Shown: in pieces, positions 43,457-55,470 of the stretch | Position numbering within the stretch: the stretch's first letter is position 1 | Layout: the number at the start of each line of letters is the position of its first letter | Assembly: GCF_024139115.2 (NCBI RefSeq) | Contig: NC_085141.1 | Coordinates: 394,058,632 to 394,122,631 of the forward strand | Length of the DNA stretch: 64,000 nt | Reading direction: 5' to 3' | From: Armigeres subalbatus | Lineage: Eukaryota > Arthropoda > Insecta > Diptera > Culicidae | Notes under the pieces: generated by a model | Database searches by the model: none | What the model was told of the DNA's origin: nothing | What the model saw: the letters and a program-made list of their open reading frames with translations, nothing else | Program-made: the position numbers and the translations under genes

Positions 43457-44599
43457 TATCTTTTTGGTTAAACCGATCAATTTTGAAGATGGACAATTTC
43501 AACTGATTCAAAATCAAACTAAACCCAGCATGGAAATTATAAATTTTCATGAATTCGAACGTTTTGATGATGTTATCATGTTGTAATGTGTATCGGGTAT
43601 TAGGATATCTAGAACTCGTACACCTTCGATGCATCAGAAGGATACAAAAATATGTTTTAAAAATTTCGAGAAAAAATTTTAATGGTTTAGAAATTTTCCA
43701 AAATATCCCTATACTATTAACTTTTTTTTTAAAAAATGTTTATCAGTGATTTTTTTAAAATAATTATGAAGTTCATCACTGAATATCCTGAATATAGATT
43801 CCTAAGAATCCTGGGCAACTTTAATGAATCTTCAAAGGAAGTTCTGCTAAATTTCCAATGGATTTTTTTTTCAATTTCCAAAAGAAATTCTTAGACTTTT
43901 TCAGCAGGTTTTTTAAAATTTCCAAAACAAATTATTCAAATTATTCGGAATATGCCAAAATATTTCCGATGGAAATTTCTAAGATTTTCCAGTAGGAAAT
44001 CGAAAAAAGTTCATCTGAAACACCAATAATGAATTTCCTGAGGAAATTCCGATGTTTTACAAGTGAAAATGACGAGAAAATTGTTCTTTTAAAGGATTCC
44101 TTAAAAATTAAATCAAAATTTTAAGATTTTCTGATGTGAAAATTCCTTAAAATTTCTAATTCATTTCCTGGGCATCTTTGCATGGTAAAGATTTAAAGCA
44201 ATGTTTAGCTAAACCTACAAAGAAATCAAAATGACTTCCCGAAGAAGAATGAATTCCCAATGAAATTTTGGAAGAGTTTATGGTACAAATAAAAAAAAAA
44301 GAACAAGAATCTCGAGAATTCAAAAGATTTATTTTTTGAAAATCCAAAGAATTTTTTAAAGATAATCCATAGACTCTTCCGTGGAAATTCAAAATAATGC
44401 CTCGATTAAAAATACTTTTTTTAAATGTGATAGAATTCACAAAGAGCGTATAAAAGTATTCAAAAATTTTCATTTCAAAATTCCAAATTTGAAAAAAAAC
44501 AAAAACAAAAATCAACGGAAATATTAAAGCGTTTCATGTGGCATTGGCTGTTTAATATCTTTCGCAAATTCAGAAGAGTTTTTATTGAAAAATTTAGAA

Positions 44600-44878
44600 G
44601 TCTTCTTCTTCTTCTATGGCTTCATATTCCAACTGGAAGTTGGTCTGCTTTTCAACTTAGTATATTTTATTGGCATTTCCTTAGTTATAAATTGAAAGCT
44701 TTTATATGCCAGCCATTGCACGATTATATATCTTGTGTAGCAAGTACGATGGATACACTATACCTAGGATGTCAAGAATGTTTCCCACCCGAACACATCC
44801 TAGACAGGAACGAGAATCGAACTCGTCATTTCCGAATTGGCAACCCTACGCCTTTGCTCATAAAGCTAACTGGAGACA
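44600..44878 (-). mobile_element. SINE family 2, most complete copy
   Basis: The tail CTTCTTCTTCTTC is on the left. On the minus strand the head reads CAGTTAGCTTTATGAGCAAA then GGCGTAGGGTTGCC (box A region), and GACGAGTTCGATTCTCG holds box B. The flanks TGAAAAATTTAGAAGT and TGAAACATTTTGAAGT look like a decayed 16-bp target duplication. This copy defines the family used for the other calls. Confidence 0.8.
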
Positions 44879-45930
44879 ACTGAAACATTTTGAAGTGCAC
44901 TCCTTAAAATGTTCGAAAAACTTCTTTGGAAATAAAGAAGAATTTCTGGTGAAGATTCGAAAGAACTTGTCGCAGAAAATTTCATTAGAATGTAAAAAAT
45001 ATATATGAAAATTTGAACATTTTTTTCCACCGAAAATTATAAGTATTTCCCACGGGACTGTTTTGAATTTTCAGACAGAATTCACATTGAATTTTTTTCG
45101 GAGTTTTAAGGAAATTTTTTCGCAATTTATACTGGAGATGTTTTGTTTTTTTCTCAATAACAATTTGTAGCAAAATTCCCAAGTAAAATTTTCAGAGAGA
45201 ATTGTTCAAAAATCATTCTGAATGCCAGCACTTTATCAGGATTATATGAAGTAATGTCAAAGTTTTTTACAAGAAATTTCTTTACTGGATTTTCCTGAAT
45301 ATCCACAAGAAATTCTTTTGAAGTTTTTTCTTGGATTATTGTAAAAACATGAATATTTTTCAAATTTGTAGCTGCAGTCCGCTGATGCAAAAGGTCGGCG
45401 GCGTGATGCAAAAACCATCTGCGGCGGTGGCTTGGCGCGGCGGAATTTGTTTATATTTTCCTTTTCCTTTCCAAATTTTTTGTTGTAGGAAATTGAGAAT
45501 GAATCGCAAACTGTTTTTTCGTTTATTTTTTTTTGGAAAAACGATCTAAGGCTAAGATGATCAAATAGCGCAGATATGCATCTGCGTTACGACCGACGCT
45601 GCGTTACCGGTTTTTCTCGATGCACACTTGCATCTTTTTAACGCTGAGTTGAAAAGACGCTACGTGGGCATCGACCCTAAGATGCGCTTTGCTTTTAATG
45701 ATTAAATCATTAAATTTTAATGATTTGTATTTTTTACACCGCTCCATATTGTTATCCACCAAAATTTGTTGTGTAAAAAAAAACCACGTAGTCGAGAGCA
45801 ACACCCCCTCCCCCCATGTGGCTTATCGTTGTCATTTTCCAACCCCCCCCCCTCCCCCCATATATGACCACGTGGTTTCTGGACGGCCCCTAAAGAAAAC
45901 TGTTCGAGAAGACTGGAACCACAAAGGGGC

Positions 45931-46136
45931 CCCGAGTAGACGAAAATAGCAAAATAATATCAAATGTTGATAAGATAGCAAAATGAGATATGGACATGAT
46001 TGATATAAGAGATAAAAGATCAGACGACAGTATCAATATTTTGCACTACAATATCATGAGGCGATCAAGTTATGCTATTTGTAAGAAGTGATCAATATCA
46101 TGTGCCATTAGTTTGTTCTTATCCATTGCATATCAT
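45931..46136. mobile_element. Left part of a MITE (family P) split by the hAT element
   Basis: It starts CCCGAGTAGACGAAAATAGC and matches 62186-62390 throughout, with a few point changes and no gap. It stops at CATATCAT, the 8-bp duplication at the hAT insertion point. The right part resumes at 56215. Together the halves make about 320 bp, the length of the intact copy. Confidence 0.92.
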
Positions 46137-46964
46137 CAGAGCCGTAGCGTGGACTCCCGGCGCCCTTGGCGAAATCTTTTTTGGGCGCCCCTCTCGTATT
46201 AAGGAAAAATGTGCAATGTTTCACAATCCAATAACATTTTGAATCTCACCTTAAAGTTTTATAAATTTTTATTAACGAGATTTTCTTCACTATGTTGGCT
46301 CATCTTGTAGAACAATAAGATTAAAAAGTTTAAGTTTAATGGATTGAAGATGCTTCATATAACAAGCAATATATTAGACGGTATGTCCCTGGAAAGTTTT
46401 TAAATTTTGTGACCTTTTACACTAATTTGCAAAATATGGTAAGAGCTTGGTAGAGTCGTGGACAATTCTAGATCCTCGTATGAAATCTGTTGGAACATCC
46501 AGGCTGAAAGATCATTAAAATTGCTGAAAGTTATTTACTTACAGCTCATAGTATCCTAACGGCTGTTTCCTGCTATTAGTAGAAGGAACTGACGTACTTT
46601 TTTTTTTTTTTATCTTTCGTTTATTTGGAAGGCTCATTTGCCGTGAAGCGTTACGGAGCCGATTCTTATACATAGTGTTAGTTTTGGGGAACCGAAAGAC
46701 TCGCGGGTTAGTCGAGGTTAGGGAATACAATAATACAGTAGGAAAGGTAAGGATTTTAGGGTGCTTAAGTAATTACTATGCTGATGTTCACAAAGTTGAC
46801 ATTCCTCGCATTTTTACATCTGTAACGGGACAAACAAACTTTTTTTGGGAGACAACGACGAGAGGAAGACATACGGAAGGGATTAACGACAGACATGGAA
46901 ATGTACAACAAGAGGAAGACATTCGATATGGGGTACGACAGACAAGGAAATGGGCAGAGAATGA

Positions 46965-49900
46965 TTACAGTATTACATGAGCAACTTTCAAAAATTGGTG
47001 GACCAGGGACAGGTACGCGAGGGGAAGGCCCAACAACACTTCGCTAATAGGCGTTGGCTGTTTTCCTCGGACCCGGAGATGTTCAGTTAGCACAGATCTG
47101 GGGCCACGATGCTCCTCGCACGCCCACACGACATGATCGATGTCCTGATAATCCTCGCCGCAAACACAGAGATTTCCTTCCGAGAGCCCCACTCTGAAAA
47201 GATGTGCATTTAGAGTGTAGTGATTGGACATTAGACGACACATGGTTCGAATGAAGTCTCGTCCCATATTCAATTTTTTGAACCATGGACGCTTCGACAC
47301 CTGCGGGCGAATTGAATACAGCCATCTACCCAACTCCCTATTTGTCCATTTCTGTTGCCAGCTGTTCAAGGTTTCCTGACGAACTAATGTGAAAAATTCA
47401 TCGAAGGTGATTTTCCGATCGTAAATATCACCTTCCATAGCGCCCACCTTAGCCAAAGAGTCCGCTTTCTCATTTCCCGGGATCGAGCAATGAGAAGGGA
47501 CCCAAGCTATGGTGATTGTGTAAGACCGTTGTGATAAGGCACTCAAAGCTTTCCGTATCCCATTCAGAAGATACGCTGAGTGCTTAACCGGTTTCATTGA
47601 CCGAACAGCCTCCAAGGAACTTAGACTGTCGGTGAAGATGAAAAAGTGGTCAGGAGGTAGGGATGCGATTTGCTCGAGTGAATAGTGTATAGCTGCTAGC
47701 TCAGCAGTATACACGGAACAAAGGCTCTTTGCGCTTAAAGTAGGCGCTATGAAAAACGTTGAAGACACCGAAACCAGTGGAGTCATCAATTTTGACCCGT
47801 CTGTAAAAAAGCTTCTCTCCTCACTGGCATGCCCGTATTTGCTTACAAGGTATGACTGGAGGTATGACCTCCGGATGCTTGGAGGTATGACCTCCGCACA
47901 CAGAAAGTCTGGTATTCCATGAACCTCCTGCTTCATGGACAGATCAAAAGTAACAGAGGAACTGTAAGAGTCTAAGAAGTTAGCACGATTGGTATCTACC
48001 GAAGAAGGGCTTACCTCCAGCGTTATGTACCAGTGGTAAATACTCATGAATCGAGATTGAGGGTTTTGTTCGAGCAGCTTCTCGAAGTTATCAATGACCA
48101 ATGGATTGAGAACCTCACAGCGGATGAGGAACCGGAGCGATAATTCCGCGAAACGATCTGTTAGTGGCAGTACTCCCGCAAGTACTTCCAAGCTCATTGT
48201 ATTGTACGAATTCATACATCCTAACGCGATACGGAGACAGCGGTACTGAATCCTTTGAAGCTTCAGCATGTGTGTTTTAGCCGCGGACTGGAAGCAGAAA
48301 CTACCGTATTCGAGGACCGACAAAATGGTTGTTCTATACAACGTCATAAGATCTTCGGGATGCGCTCCCCACCATGTTCCGGTTATTGATCGCATGAAGT
48401 TGATCCGTTTCTGGCATTTTTGTGTCAGATACACAATGTGCTTCCCGAAGGTACATTTCGAGTCGAACCAGACCCCGAGGTATTTAGAAGATATGCTATG
48501 AGTGATTGTCTTACCCATCAGTTGGAGCAGGAACTTTGCCGGCTTATGTTTTTTTGAAAAGACAACCATCTCAGTTTTCTCCGGAGAGAATTCGATACCC
48601 AGCTTCGTAGCCCAAGTGGACAAATTGTCCAGAGTATCTTGCAACGGTCCTTGCAGATCAACCGATGTTGGCCCCGAAACGGATACAACACAATCATCTG
48701 CAAGCTGTCTCAACGAGCAATTTGGCATGAGACATTCATCAATGTCTCTGACGTAAAATTGTAAAGAAGGGGCTCAAACATGAGCCCTGGGGGAACCATG
48801 TAGCTAATTCGTGAAGTTGCCGAGTCACCATGAGAAAAACTCATACGCTTCTCTGACAACAAATTGTACAAATAGTTGTTCAAAATTGGTGAAAGTCCAC
48901 ACTCGTGGAGTTTGTCAGATAAGACATCGACGCAAACTGAATCAAAAGCTTAATGTCCAAAAACACTGAGCCCATTTGCTCTTTTTTAGCAAAAGTAAGC
49001 TGAATTTCTGAAGAAAGCAACGCAAGACAGTCGTTCGTTCCCTTGCCCCTGCGGAAACCAAATTGTGTATCTGACAACAAACTATTCGATTCAACCCATT
49101 TGTCTAGCCGGAAGAGAATCATCTTCTCCAACAACTTCCGAAGACATGACAGCATCGCGATGGGGCGATACGAATTATAATCCGACGCGGGTTTTCCGGG
49201 CTTCTGGATGGCTATCACCTCACTTCCCTCAATCATCCGGAACAATGTTGCACTCCAGTAACTGATTGAACAAGCTCAATAAGCGCCTCTTCGCGATGTA
49301 TGGGAGGTTTTGAGCAAATTGAACCTGATTCTATCCATCCCTGGAGCGGAATTGTTACATGAAAGGAGAGCAAGTGAGAATTCAATCATCGAAAAGGGAC
49401 GATCCATATCATCCCTGTCTGCAAAAGCATCACGTAGCTCTTGCCTCACCGGTACCGAATCCGGACAAACTTTCTTTGCGAAGTCAAGTATCCACCGCGA
49501 CGAGCTTTCACGATCTTCGTTTACGGACGACGCGTTGCGCATTCTTCTCCCGACGGTCCACAGAGTTTTCATTGAAGTCTCGCGCGATAAACCTTCAACA
49601 AAGTGCGCCAATATCCGCGCTTCTTCACTTTGACCAGTTTCTTGAACTGGATTTCGAGCGCAGTGTATCGTTTGTGAAGAACGATCGCCCCGTGTTTCGA
49701 AATTCTTTGAACGCGGCGGATTTCTCGCGATAAAGTTGCGTACACTCGATGTCCCACCACGGACTGTAGGGTTTCCTACGAACCGAAGCTCCTGGCACCG
49801 GCCGACGTTGTGCCCCCTGAAGAGCGCTTTCAAGAATCAACTGCGATAGAAACTTGTACTCTTGCCGCGGGGGAAGTGCTTCTATCGACTGTATGCCATC

Positions 49901-50654
49901 GCTGATGGCGTCCGCATATTTGCCCCAATCGATGTGCTTCGTGAGGTCATATGAAAGATCGATGGAAGCAGATTGCTTATGTCCATTGGAAATCGAAACT
50001 TCGATCGGCAAATGATCACTACCATGGGGATCTTGGACCACCTTCCAAGTACAGTCCAACGATAATGAGCTCGAACAAATGGAAAGATCTAGACGGCTAT
50101 CTCTTGCTGGAGGAGCCACTCGTGTAACTTCTCCTGTATTCAAAATTGACATATTGAAGTCGTCGCAGAGGTCGTATATCATTGATGATCGGTTGTCGTC
50201 GTACAGTTCCCCCCAGCCTGTTCCGTGGGAGTTAAAATCTCCCAGGAGCAACCGTGGCTCGGGCATAACCGAGCAGATGTGCGAGAGATCTCTTCGAGAT
50301 ATCGCGGTGTTTGGAGGAAGATATATCGAGGCGATACTGAGGTCTTTTCCTCGAATAGTCACCTGACATGCGACAGCTTCGGTGCCAGACATCGGCGCAA
50401 GATCGACTCTATAGAAGGAGTGCTGTTTTTGATCCTAAAAGCACCTCCATATCGATTTGCCCGATCGCGGCGGATTATGTTGAAATCAGGAAAATGACGG
50501 TTCACATCTGGTGTTAGCCATGTTTCACATAAAGCAAAAGCATCGCATTCTAATTTGTTAACTAAAAATTTAAAATATCTAATTTTGGAAGAATACTTCG
50601 ACAGTTCCACTGTAGAATCGAAATCATGTTACCCTTATTAACTAAGTTAGCCAT
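46965..50654 (-). pseudogene. LINE ORF2 polyprotein (endonuclease-RT-RNase H), multiply frameshifted
   Basis: The ATG at 50654 gives MANLVNKGNMISILQWNCRS, the usual endonuclease start. The endonuclease shows LCETWLTP, LLLGDFNSHGTGWG and HGSDHLPIEVS (to about 49960). The RT shows NNSAPGMDRIRFNLL, AIQKPGKPASDYNSYRPIAM, FGFRRGKGTND, GSVFLDIK, VPPGLMFEPLLYNF and LADDCVVSVSG, where the usual FADD/YADD reads LADD. RNase H shows SFFTDGSK, YTAELAAI, FTDSLSSLEAV and WVPSHCSIPGNEKADSLAK, with the expected D-E-D-H order intact. A Cys/His patch, CVCGEDYQDIDHVVWACEEH, follows. The last 587 codons (48728-46965) are open. Upstream there are at least seven shifts, near 50567, 50430, 49690, 49650, 49270, 48950 and 48735. 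Confidence 0.93.
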
Positions 50655-52052
50655 CGAAGGATACAAATGACTCGAGGAGGGCCTTTGAAGCCAGCTGATT
50701 CAGGAGAGGAGTCAGAATAGGAAGAACAGTTTTGACCATGTTCTTCACGGGGACGGAAGCATCAAAAAGTTGAGGATGAGCTCCACGATGCCAGAAAGTG
50801 TGAACATTGGAGCGCTCAGGAGTTCTTCTGCTCGCTCTGTATGCTCTCTTTCTGGCTGAGAAATCGCAAAACATGGGCTATCTGGGATTTTAGATGTTCC
50901 CGGAAGCGGTGGAAACTCCCGATCATCCCGATGTGAAACCACAAAAGTTGATCGTTTTTGAGTATTTCCTCCCGCTTTGAATTTGACCATGTTGGATTGG
51001 GGCTCACTTTGAGGCTGTTTTCTAGGCTTTTTCGAGGGTCGCTGGCTCTGTTTTATTCTCTTCCTCGTTGAGCCATTGAAAACAAAGGGAACCCCATTTC
51101 CAACCTCGGAGTCAGAGCTACCTTGATCGTCCAAAGGAAGAGACGAGTAGATGGTGTCAGAAACGAGTGGAGGAGCGGCCTTCCTCAACATTTCGGCGTA
51201 ACTTCGCCGAGAACGTTGCTGAAGAGACCGCTTCTGATGGATTCGCTGCTGTATGTACGTTGGGCAAGCTTCAAGAGCATGTGGAGGGCTTTCGTTACAA
51301 TAGACACATTTCGGTGCCGTCTTGCACGCGCCCTCCACATGCTTCTCTCCGCATGATGCACAGCGAGGTTTATTGCAACAGTACTGAGCGGTGTGGCCCA
51401 GCTGCTTGCAATTAACACAATTCATCACCTTCGGTACATACAGCCGAACAGGTAGACGAAGTTTGCCAATCACTACGTAGTCAGGCAGTGCGGACCCGGA
51501 AAAGTGACGCAGAAAGAGTCAGACGGGGAAGAACTCCGCTTCTCTCCCTCCTGCGACACCGAATACATTTGTTTGCAATCCAGTATCGCAACAGGAGGCA
51601 AAGAAACGTTCTTAAAACGACCGAAACCTTGTTTCAAATCGTCGCATGTCATACTTCCTCCGTCACCACCCCGCGATCTCACACACTGCTGACGGTAAAA
51701 ACACCCAATATTCGAGAGTGAAAAGCTCACAGGTGACAATCTCGTTGGCCTGTTTGCGATCACTGACCGTGACACGGAGTTTACTGGACCCAACCATGTC
51801 AATGGTCGTGACAGACGAAAATCGCTTTTCCAGATCTTTGCTAATCTGACTGATATTCAAACGTTTGCCTTTGGGTCGAAAGAAAACAACATACGGCCCA
51901 CTAGAGTCGTGAGGGTAGACCTTGGGACGGGGGCTCGTAGAGGAAATTTTTGCGTTGCTGGTGTCCATTTCGTTTTGGTTTGGAACACCCGAATGCAACG
52001 AAACATCTGACATGGAATACGAAGTACCCCCGCCAACTTCGCCTTCGCGCAT
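50647..52052 (-). pseudogene. LINE ORF1 (gag-like, CCHC nucleic-acid binding), frameshifted
   Basis: The probable start is ATG at 52050-52052 (MREGEVGGGTSYSMSDVSLH). The N-terminal half has an RRM-like stretch, YVVFFRPKGKRLNISQISKD then LEKRFSSVTTIDMVG, up to about 51700. Frameshifts near 51690 and 51485 move the thread to other frames. Then come three zinc knuckles at 51425-51265: CVNCKQLGHTAQYC, CASCGEKHVEGAC and CVYCNESPPHALEAC. A basic, Ser/Lys-rich region follows (RKRIKQSQRPSKKPRKQPQS). After another shift near 50760 it ends NQLASKALLESFVSFDG and TAA at 50647. ORF1 coats the LINE RNA and aids strand transfer. The stop overlaps the ORF2 start. Confidence 0.88.
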
Positions 52053-52657
52053 TGCGGACACGAAATGCGCCGCTGCAGCGAGGCACAATCTCTTTTAAAA
52101 CTAAACAATTATCACAAGGGCAGAAAAAACACACACACAAACAAAATAACGATTTGGGACAGAGGGGAAGACGAGTAAAAAAGAAAGAAAAAAAAACTAT
52201 TCCAATAAGATGGAGAAGAGAGGGGAACAATGAGAGGGAGCTCAATTAAATACTTGCGTTCACACTGCTGTGTTGCCGGCTAACAGTTCTGGCAGCACAC
52301 ACTAGCTCGATGGACACTCGCCGGTGGTGCGGTCGAAGCGAACCACGCTATTGTTGGTGTTCTCGCCGCACCCAACACTGCAACTGGGTGGATGGATGGT
52401 GGCAGGACGGCACGTCTGTGTTGGTGGAGACGCACGATGGATGATGACTGTCGGCGTGGGACGATGATGCCTGCGCCTGCGATGGACGCCGAATAAACTG
52501 CAAAGTTTTGCGTAGTTGCAAAACTAACGAAATGGCTACTTAACTGCTTCAGCTAAGCACCACTTCCACTCAAGCACTATGCTTCAAAACACTTTAGGAA
52601 AAACCGCTACCTGTACTTCAGGAAAAAACCGAATGAGAAGCAGACCGTACGCGGACT

Positions 52658-52693
52658 TACAACCGTCTCGCACGGATGCTCGACGTGGAATGA
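52658..52693 (-). promoter_or_regulatory. Internal LINE promoter: initiator plus DPE
   Basis: On the minus strand the 5' junction reads TTCATTCC. TCA(+1)TTC fits the insect initiator TCAKTY, with A+1 being the first base of the element (52691). The pentamer GGTTG falls at +28 to +32 (52664-52660) and fits the downstream promoter element RGWYV. Jockey/I-type LINEs are known to use this TATA-less internal arrangement. The two upstream bases of the initiator come from the target site. Confidence 0.65.
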
Positions 52694-53490
52694 ACTGACG
52701 TACTTGCAAATACATAGCAGAGAAAAGAGATTTGAAAATCATGACAAATCGTATACTAATGTCCAATGGTTGGAACAAGAAAATCCAACTATGAAGTGGA
52801 TCGATCGATGATCGAAATCGCTATCGGATTTAGGAACAAGAAATGGATGGATATGGATTTTGGGTCAATAACATCCAAATTTGAAGTAGTCGGAATCGAC
52901 ATCGGAAGCAGGAGGGCCAGAAAGTTGTAACGGTTTATTCCGGTGGAGTCATCATAAAATTATCAAAATAGTGAAGACGAACAAATTCCGCCTTAAAACT
53001 TGGCTTTTACGCCAATTCCTCGAAAGGATTTGCCAAGATTCATTTTAATTTGCCCAGCTTGCTATTCAGCCACGTCGTGGATCGAAAACCGTTATTGCCG
53101 AATCTGTTCTCTTCACTTTCAATTTAACAATCGAGCCACAATCACTTTATTCATTCCTCAAAACTATTCCGATTCAAACTATTTCACCACCTTTATAAAC
53201 ACAATTGAGTTGACTCAGCAACTCCAAAGAATCGACCGCATTGCGCTGCGAATCAATAACAAACACTAATTTTCCGATCGCATTTACACAATCTCAGTTT
53301 AACTTACGTCGGTTCCAGTTGTGCGTATGATACCACTCGCCACTCTCAGCCACACCACATGTTGCAAAATTATTTAAGGTGAAGGTGGGTTGAGTACCAA
53401 AACAAAGCTTTGAAAGTATTTGTACAATAAAAACTGTCATATACTGTAGTAGTATTGGTGTCGTATTAAAAAAAACAAAGAATATTACTA

Positions 53491-54413
53491 GGGTGGTTCA
53501 AAAAACGACCCAGCACCACCACGCTCACTCGATTCCGTCCCATGCTCCGAGTGTCCTCCAAAAACCGATTTGAACAAAAGTTGAGCGCATGCCGGTTCAA
53601 GTTTGTATGAAAACTAGTATGGAAACTAAACCTTTTATTCCACTGGCTACAGTGCCTCCCCTCCATACGCTGGGAAAAGAGAACCCACATAGCTGAAAGC
53701 AACATTCCAGGGACTTTATTGAAAGAAAACCGTACCGCAGGAAAGATCCATTGATTACGTAAGGGGTCGTACACTTATTACGTAATCAATTTTTCTGGGT
53801 TTTTCGACCCCCCCTTTTCCCTTGTAAGATTTTTTTCATACAAATGATTTTTTATTTATATGGATCGTAAGATATTGACCGACCCCCCTCCCCCCATAAG
53901 TGCTTACGTAATATGTGTACGGCCCCTAACGCAAAAATTGCATTTTATACCCCACTCACCCCCATGTCACACTTTTTGTATGAAGCATCTGCCACTGGTG
54001 CGATAGTGTAGACTAGACTAGACTAGCAGTATCTGCCCCTGGTGCGATAGATATCATAGACAAATTCTGGGTATTTTGTTGAATTGCACGTTTCACTGAT
54101 GCCTTCTGAGAAGCCTAATTATCATGCTAAAGATTCGCAACCTCGATTAAAATCGACTCGCAACTATTGGAAGCGAAGCTCTTGAATATTTTATCCAGTC
54201 ATATGGTCTCCCCCCTCGCCAGGGCCCAATGACGAAGCACCACAATCAGAATAATGTTACATTCAACCTCGCCATATAAACTGTTATACAAACCTGAAAC
54301 GACTTGTGCACGGTAAGCCTCTATCCAAACCAGCCCAAACCATCGGATGAAACCCAAATTATAAATCATAATCGACTGAGCGTGGTGGAGCAAAATTATT
54401 TTTTGAGCCACCC
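53491..54413. mobile_element. 923-bp TA-flanked MITE in the hAT-like element
   Basis: The ends GGGTGGTTCAAAAAACGA and, inverted, GGGTGGCTCAAAAAATAA are flanked by TA (53489-53490 and 54414-54415), as in Tc1/mariner-type elements. No transposase is recognised. It includes the 164-bp MITE at 53763-53926. A related single end is at 56613. Confidence 0.75.
53763..53926. mobile_element. 164-bp Harbinger-like MITE, innermost insertion
   Basis: The ends GGGGTCGTACACTTATTACG and, inverted, GGGGCCGTACACATATTACG are flanked by TAA (53760-53762 and 53927-53929). The interior has CCCCCCTTTTCCC and CCCCCCTCCCCCC blocks like the 43105/45890 ends. It has no coding. Confidence 0.87.
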
Positions 54414-54415
54414 TA

Positions 54416-55470
54416 ATTATTAGTTTGCTGCTGCCGATGCCGTTGTTTACATTCGCTCCGCGATCAGTTTTTAATCGTTTTTTTCGGGCAAAAATAGCAG
54501 TTTATATTAAGTTTTCGGTTTAAACAAGTGACTGATTTCGAAAAGTGATGTTTAATTTGCATTCCATCAACATTTCGGGCTCCTCATGTGCGGAGAAGTG
54601 AGTGAAAACTTGATTTTTTCAGTGCCCTTTGAGAAGAAGTGAAGTGCAGTGATAAGCCCACCAAATCGCGAACGGCTAATAAATTGGCACGAAACTGCTG
54701 ATTTATGATATTATTCGAGCCGAAATGCATAAGACTCTTTGGATAAACATGTTCATTATCACGGGAAGTGAATAAATATGCTGTGAGCAGGTTAGTAATT
54801 TGAATATTAAACTTTTGTTCGATGCATTCGAATGTTGGTAGGAGAGGAGTGCGGGAGGTGTGGGGTTGGCCCGTGGAGGGTCCGGTGCCATATTGGCGGC
54901 CATCGTGGTACTCTTCCAACTATGTCCTTAATTACTCTTAGAATTTCGGGCGTAGTGACAACTACAAGTCCCGACTCATGTTGATCGTTGGTGGTGGGCA
55001 GGTACACCGCACGACGGCTACAGCACAGCCAGCTGCGACTGCAAATCAGCCTCCCATGGTCGATCGTCCCGACGGCAAGCAGCAAGCGATGATGACCAGC
55101 GATCCAAACCCATCTTGGGCTTCTGCTGCTGCTGCTACTGCTGCTAGTCGATGTTTGCCGATCGACGGGAACTTTCTGACCTCGATGTGACGAACGGCGG
55201 CTCTTTTATAGTGCATAGGTAGAGAAAATGCGCTCTACATTGCTCGGTGGCAACGTTTGAATCGAATGTATTTTTATTTACTTGAATGAGGATGGGCAAA
55301 ATTGCACTGTGGCTTAAAATTGAAATTTCTTGAAACAAAACTGTTACAAAGTGAGGAAATGAGGCTATGAATGCTTTGATAGCACATGCCTTGGCTCATG
55401 TTGTATGTATTGCGGATAAATTTTGCTATTCTATGAGAGCTTTGATAAATGATAACCAAAGTAGTAATTT
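54416..55470 (+). other. Unassigned hAT-internal segment with a short frame
   Basis: Within the hAT bounds this ~1-kb segment is GC-richer at 54840-55200. An open frame at 54978-55190 starts MLIVGGGQVHRTTATAQPAA and has an Ala-rich stretch encoded by a GCT repeat (55120-55147). It does not resemble a hAT transposase. It could be captured host sequence, an ORF1-like N terminus of an unseen LINE, or chance. Confidence 0.3.

Larger units (their letters stand above)
43105..45890. mobile_element. Harbinger-like composite, 2786 bp
   Basis: The outer ends GGGGCCATCCAGAAACCACG and, inverted, GGGGCCGTCCAGAAACCACG match over 26 of 27 bp and are flanked by TAA (43102-43104 and 45891-45893). The GGGGC start and TAA duplication are PIF/Harbinger hallmarks. 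Each end is a partial copy of the same ~120-bp MITE in the same orientation: 43105-43222 lacks its right tip and 45780-45890 lacks its left tip. The interior is AT-rich, without transposase, and contains a MITE and a SINE. Confidence 0.6.
46600..52691 (-). mobile_element. I-superfamily LINE, structurally complete, 6.1 kb
   Basis: Perfect 14-bp target duplications GAACTGACGTACTT (46586-46599 and 52692-52705) bound the element. The last Ts could be read as part of the poly(A) complement. Minus-strand order is 5' UTR (52691-52053), ORF1 with three CCHC knuckles, ORF2 with endonuclease, RT and RNase H, then a 3' UTR with AATAAA (46620-46625) and a ~14-A tail. Carrying RNase H after RT places it in the I/LOA group. 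It is inserted in the hAT-like element. Both ORFs have frameshifts, so it cannot move by itself. Confidence 0.95.

Noticed and set aside
45380..45440. GC-rich GGCGGCG text as a hAT end
   Set aside because: It resembles the GC-rich ends of the 19996-21416 element, but has no CAG/TAG terminus, partner or duplication.
47083..47325. 80-codon frame and other frames over 46.9-52.2 kb
   Set aside because: They overlap LINE ORF1/ORF2 coding sequence in other phases.
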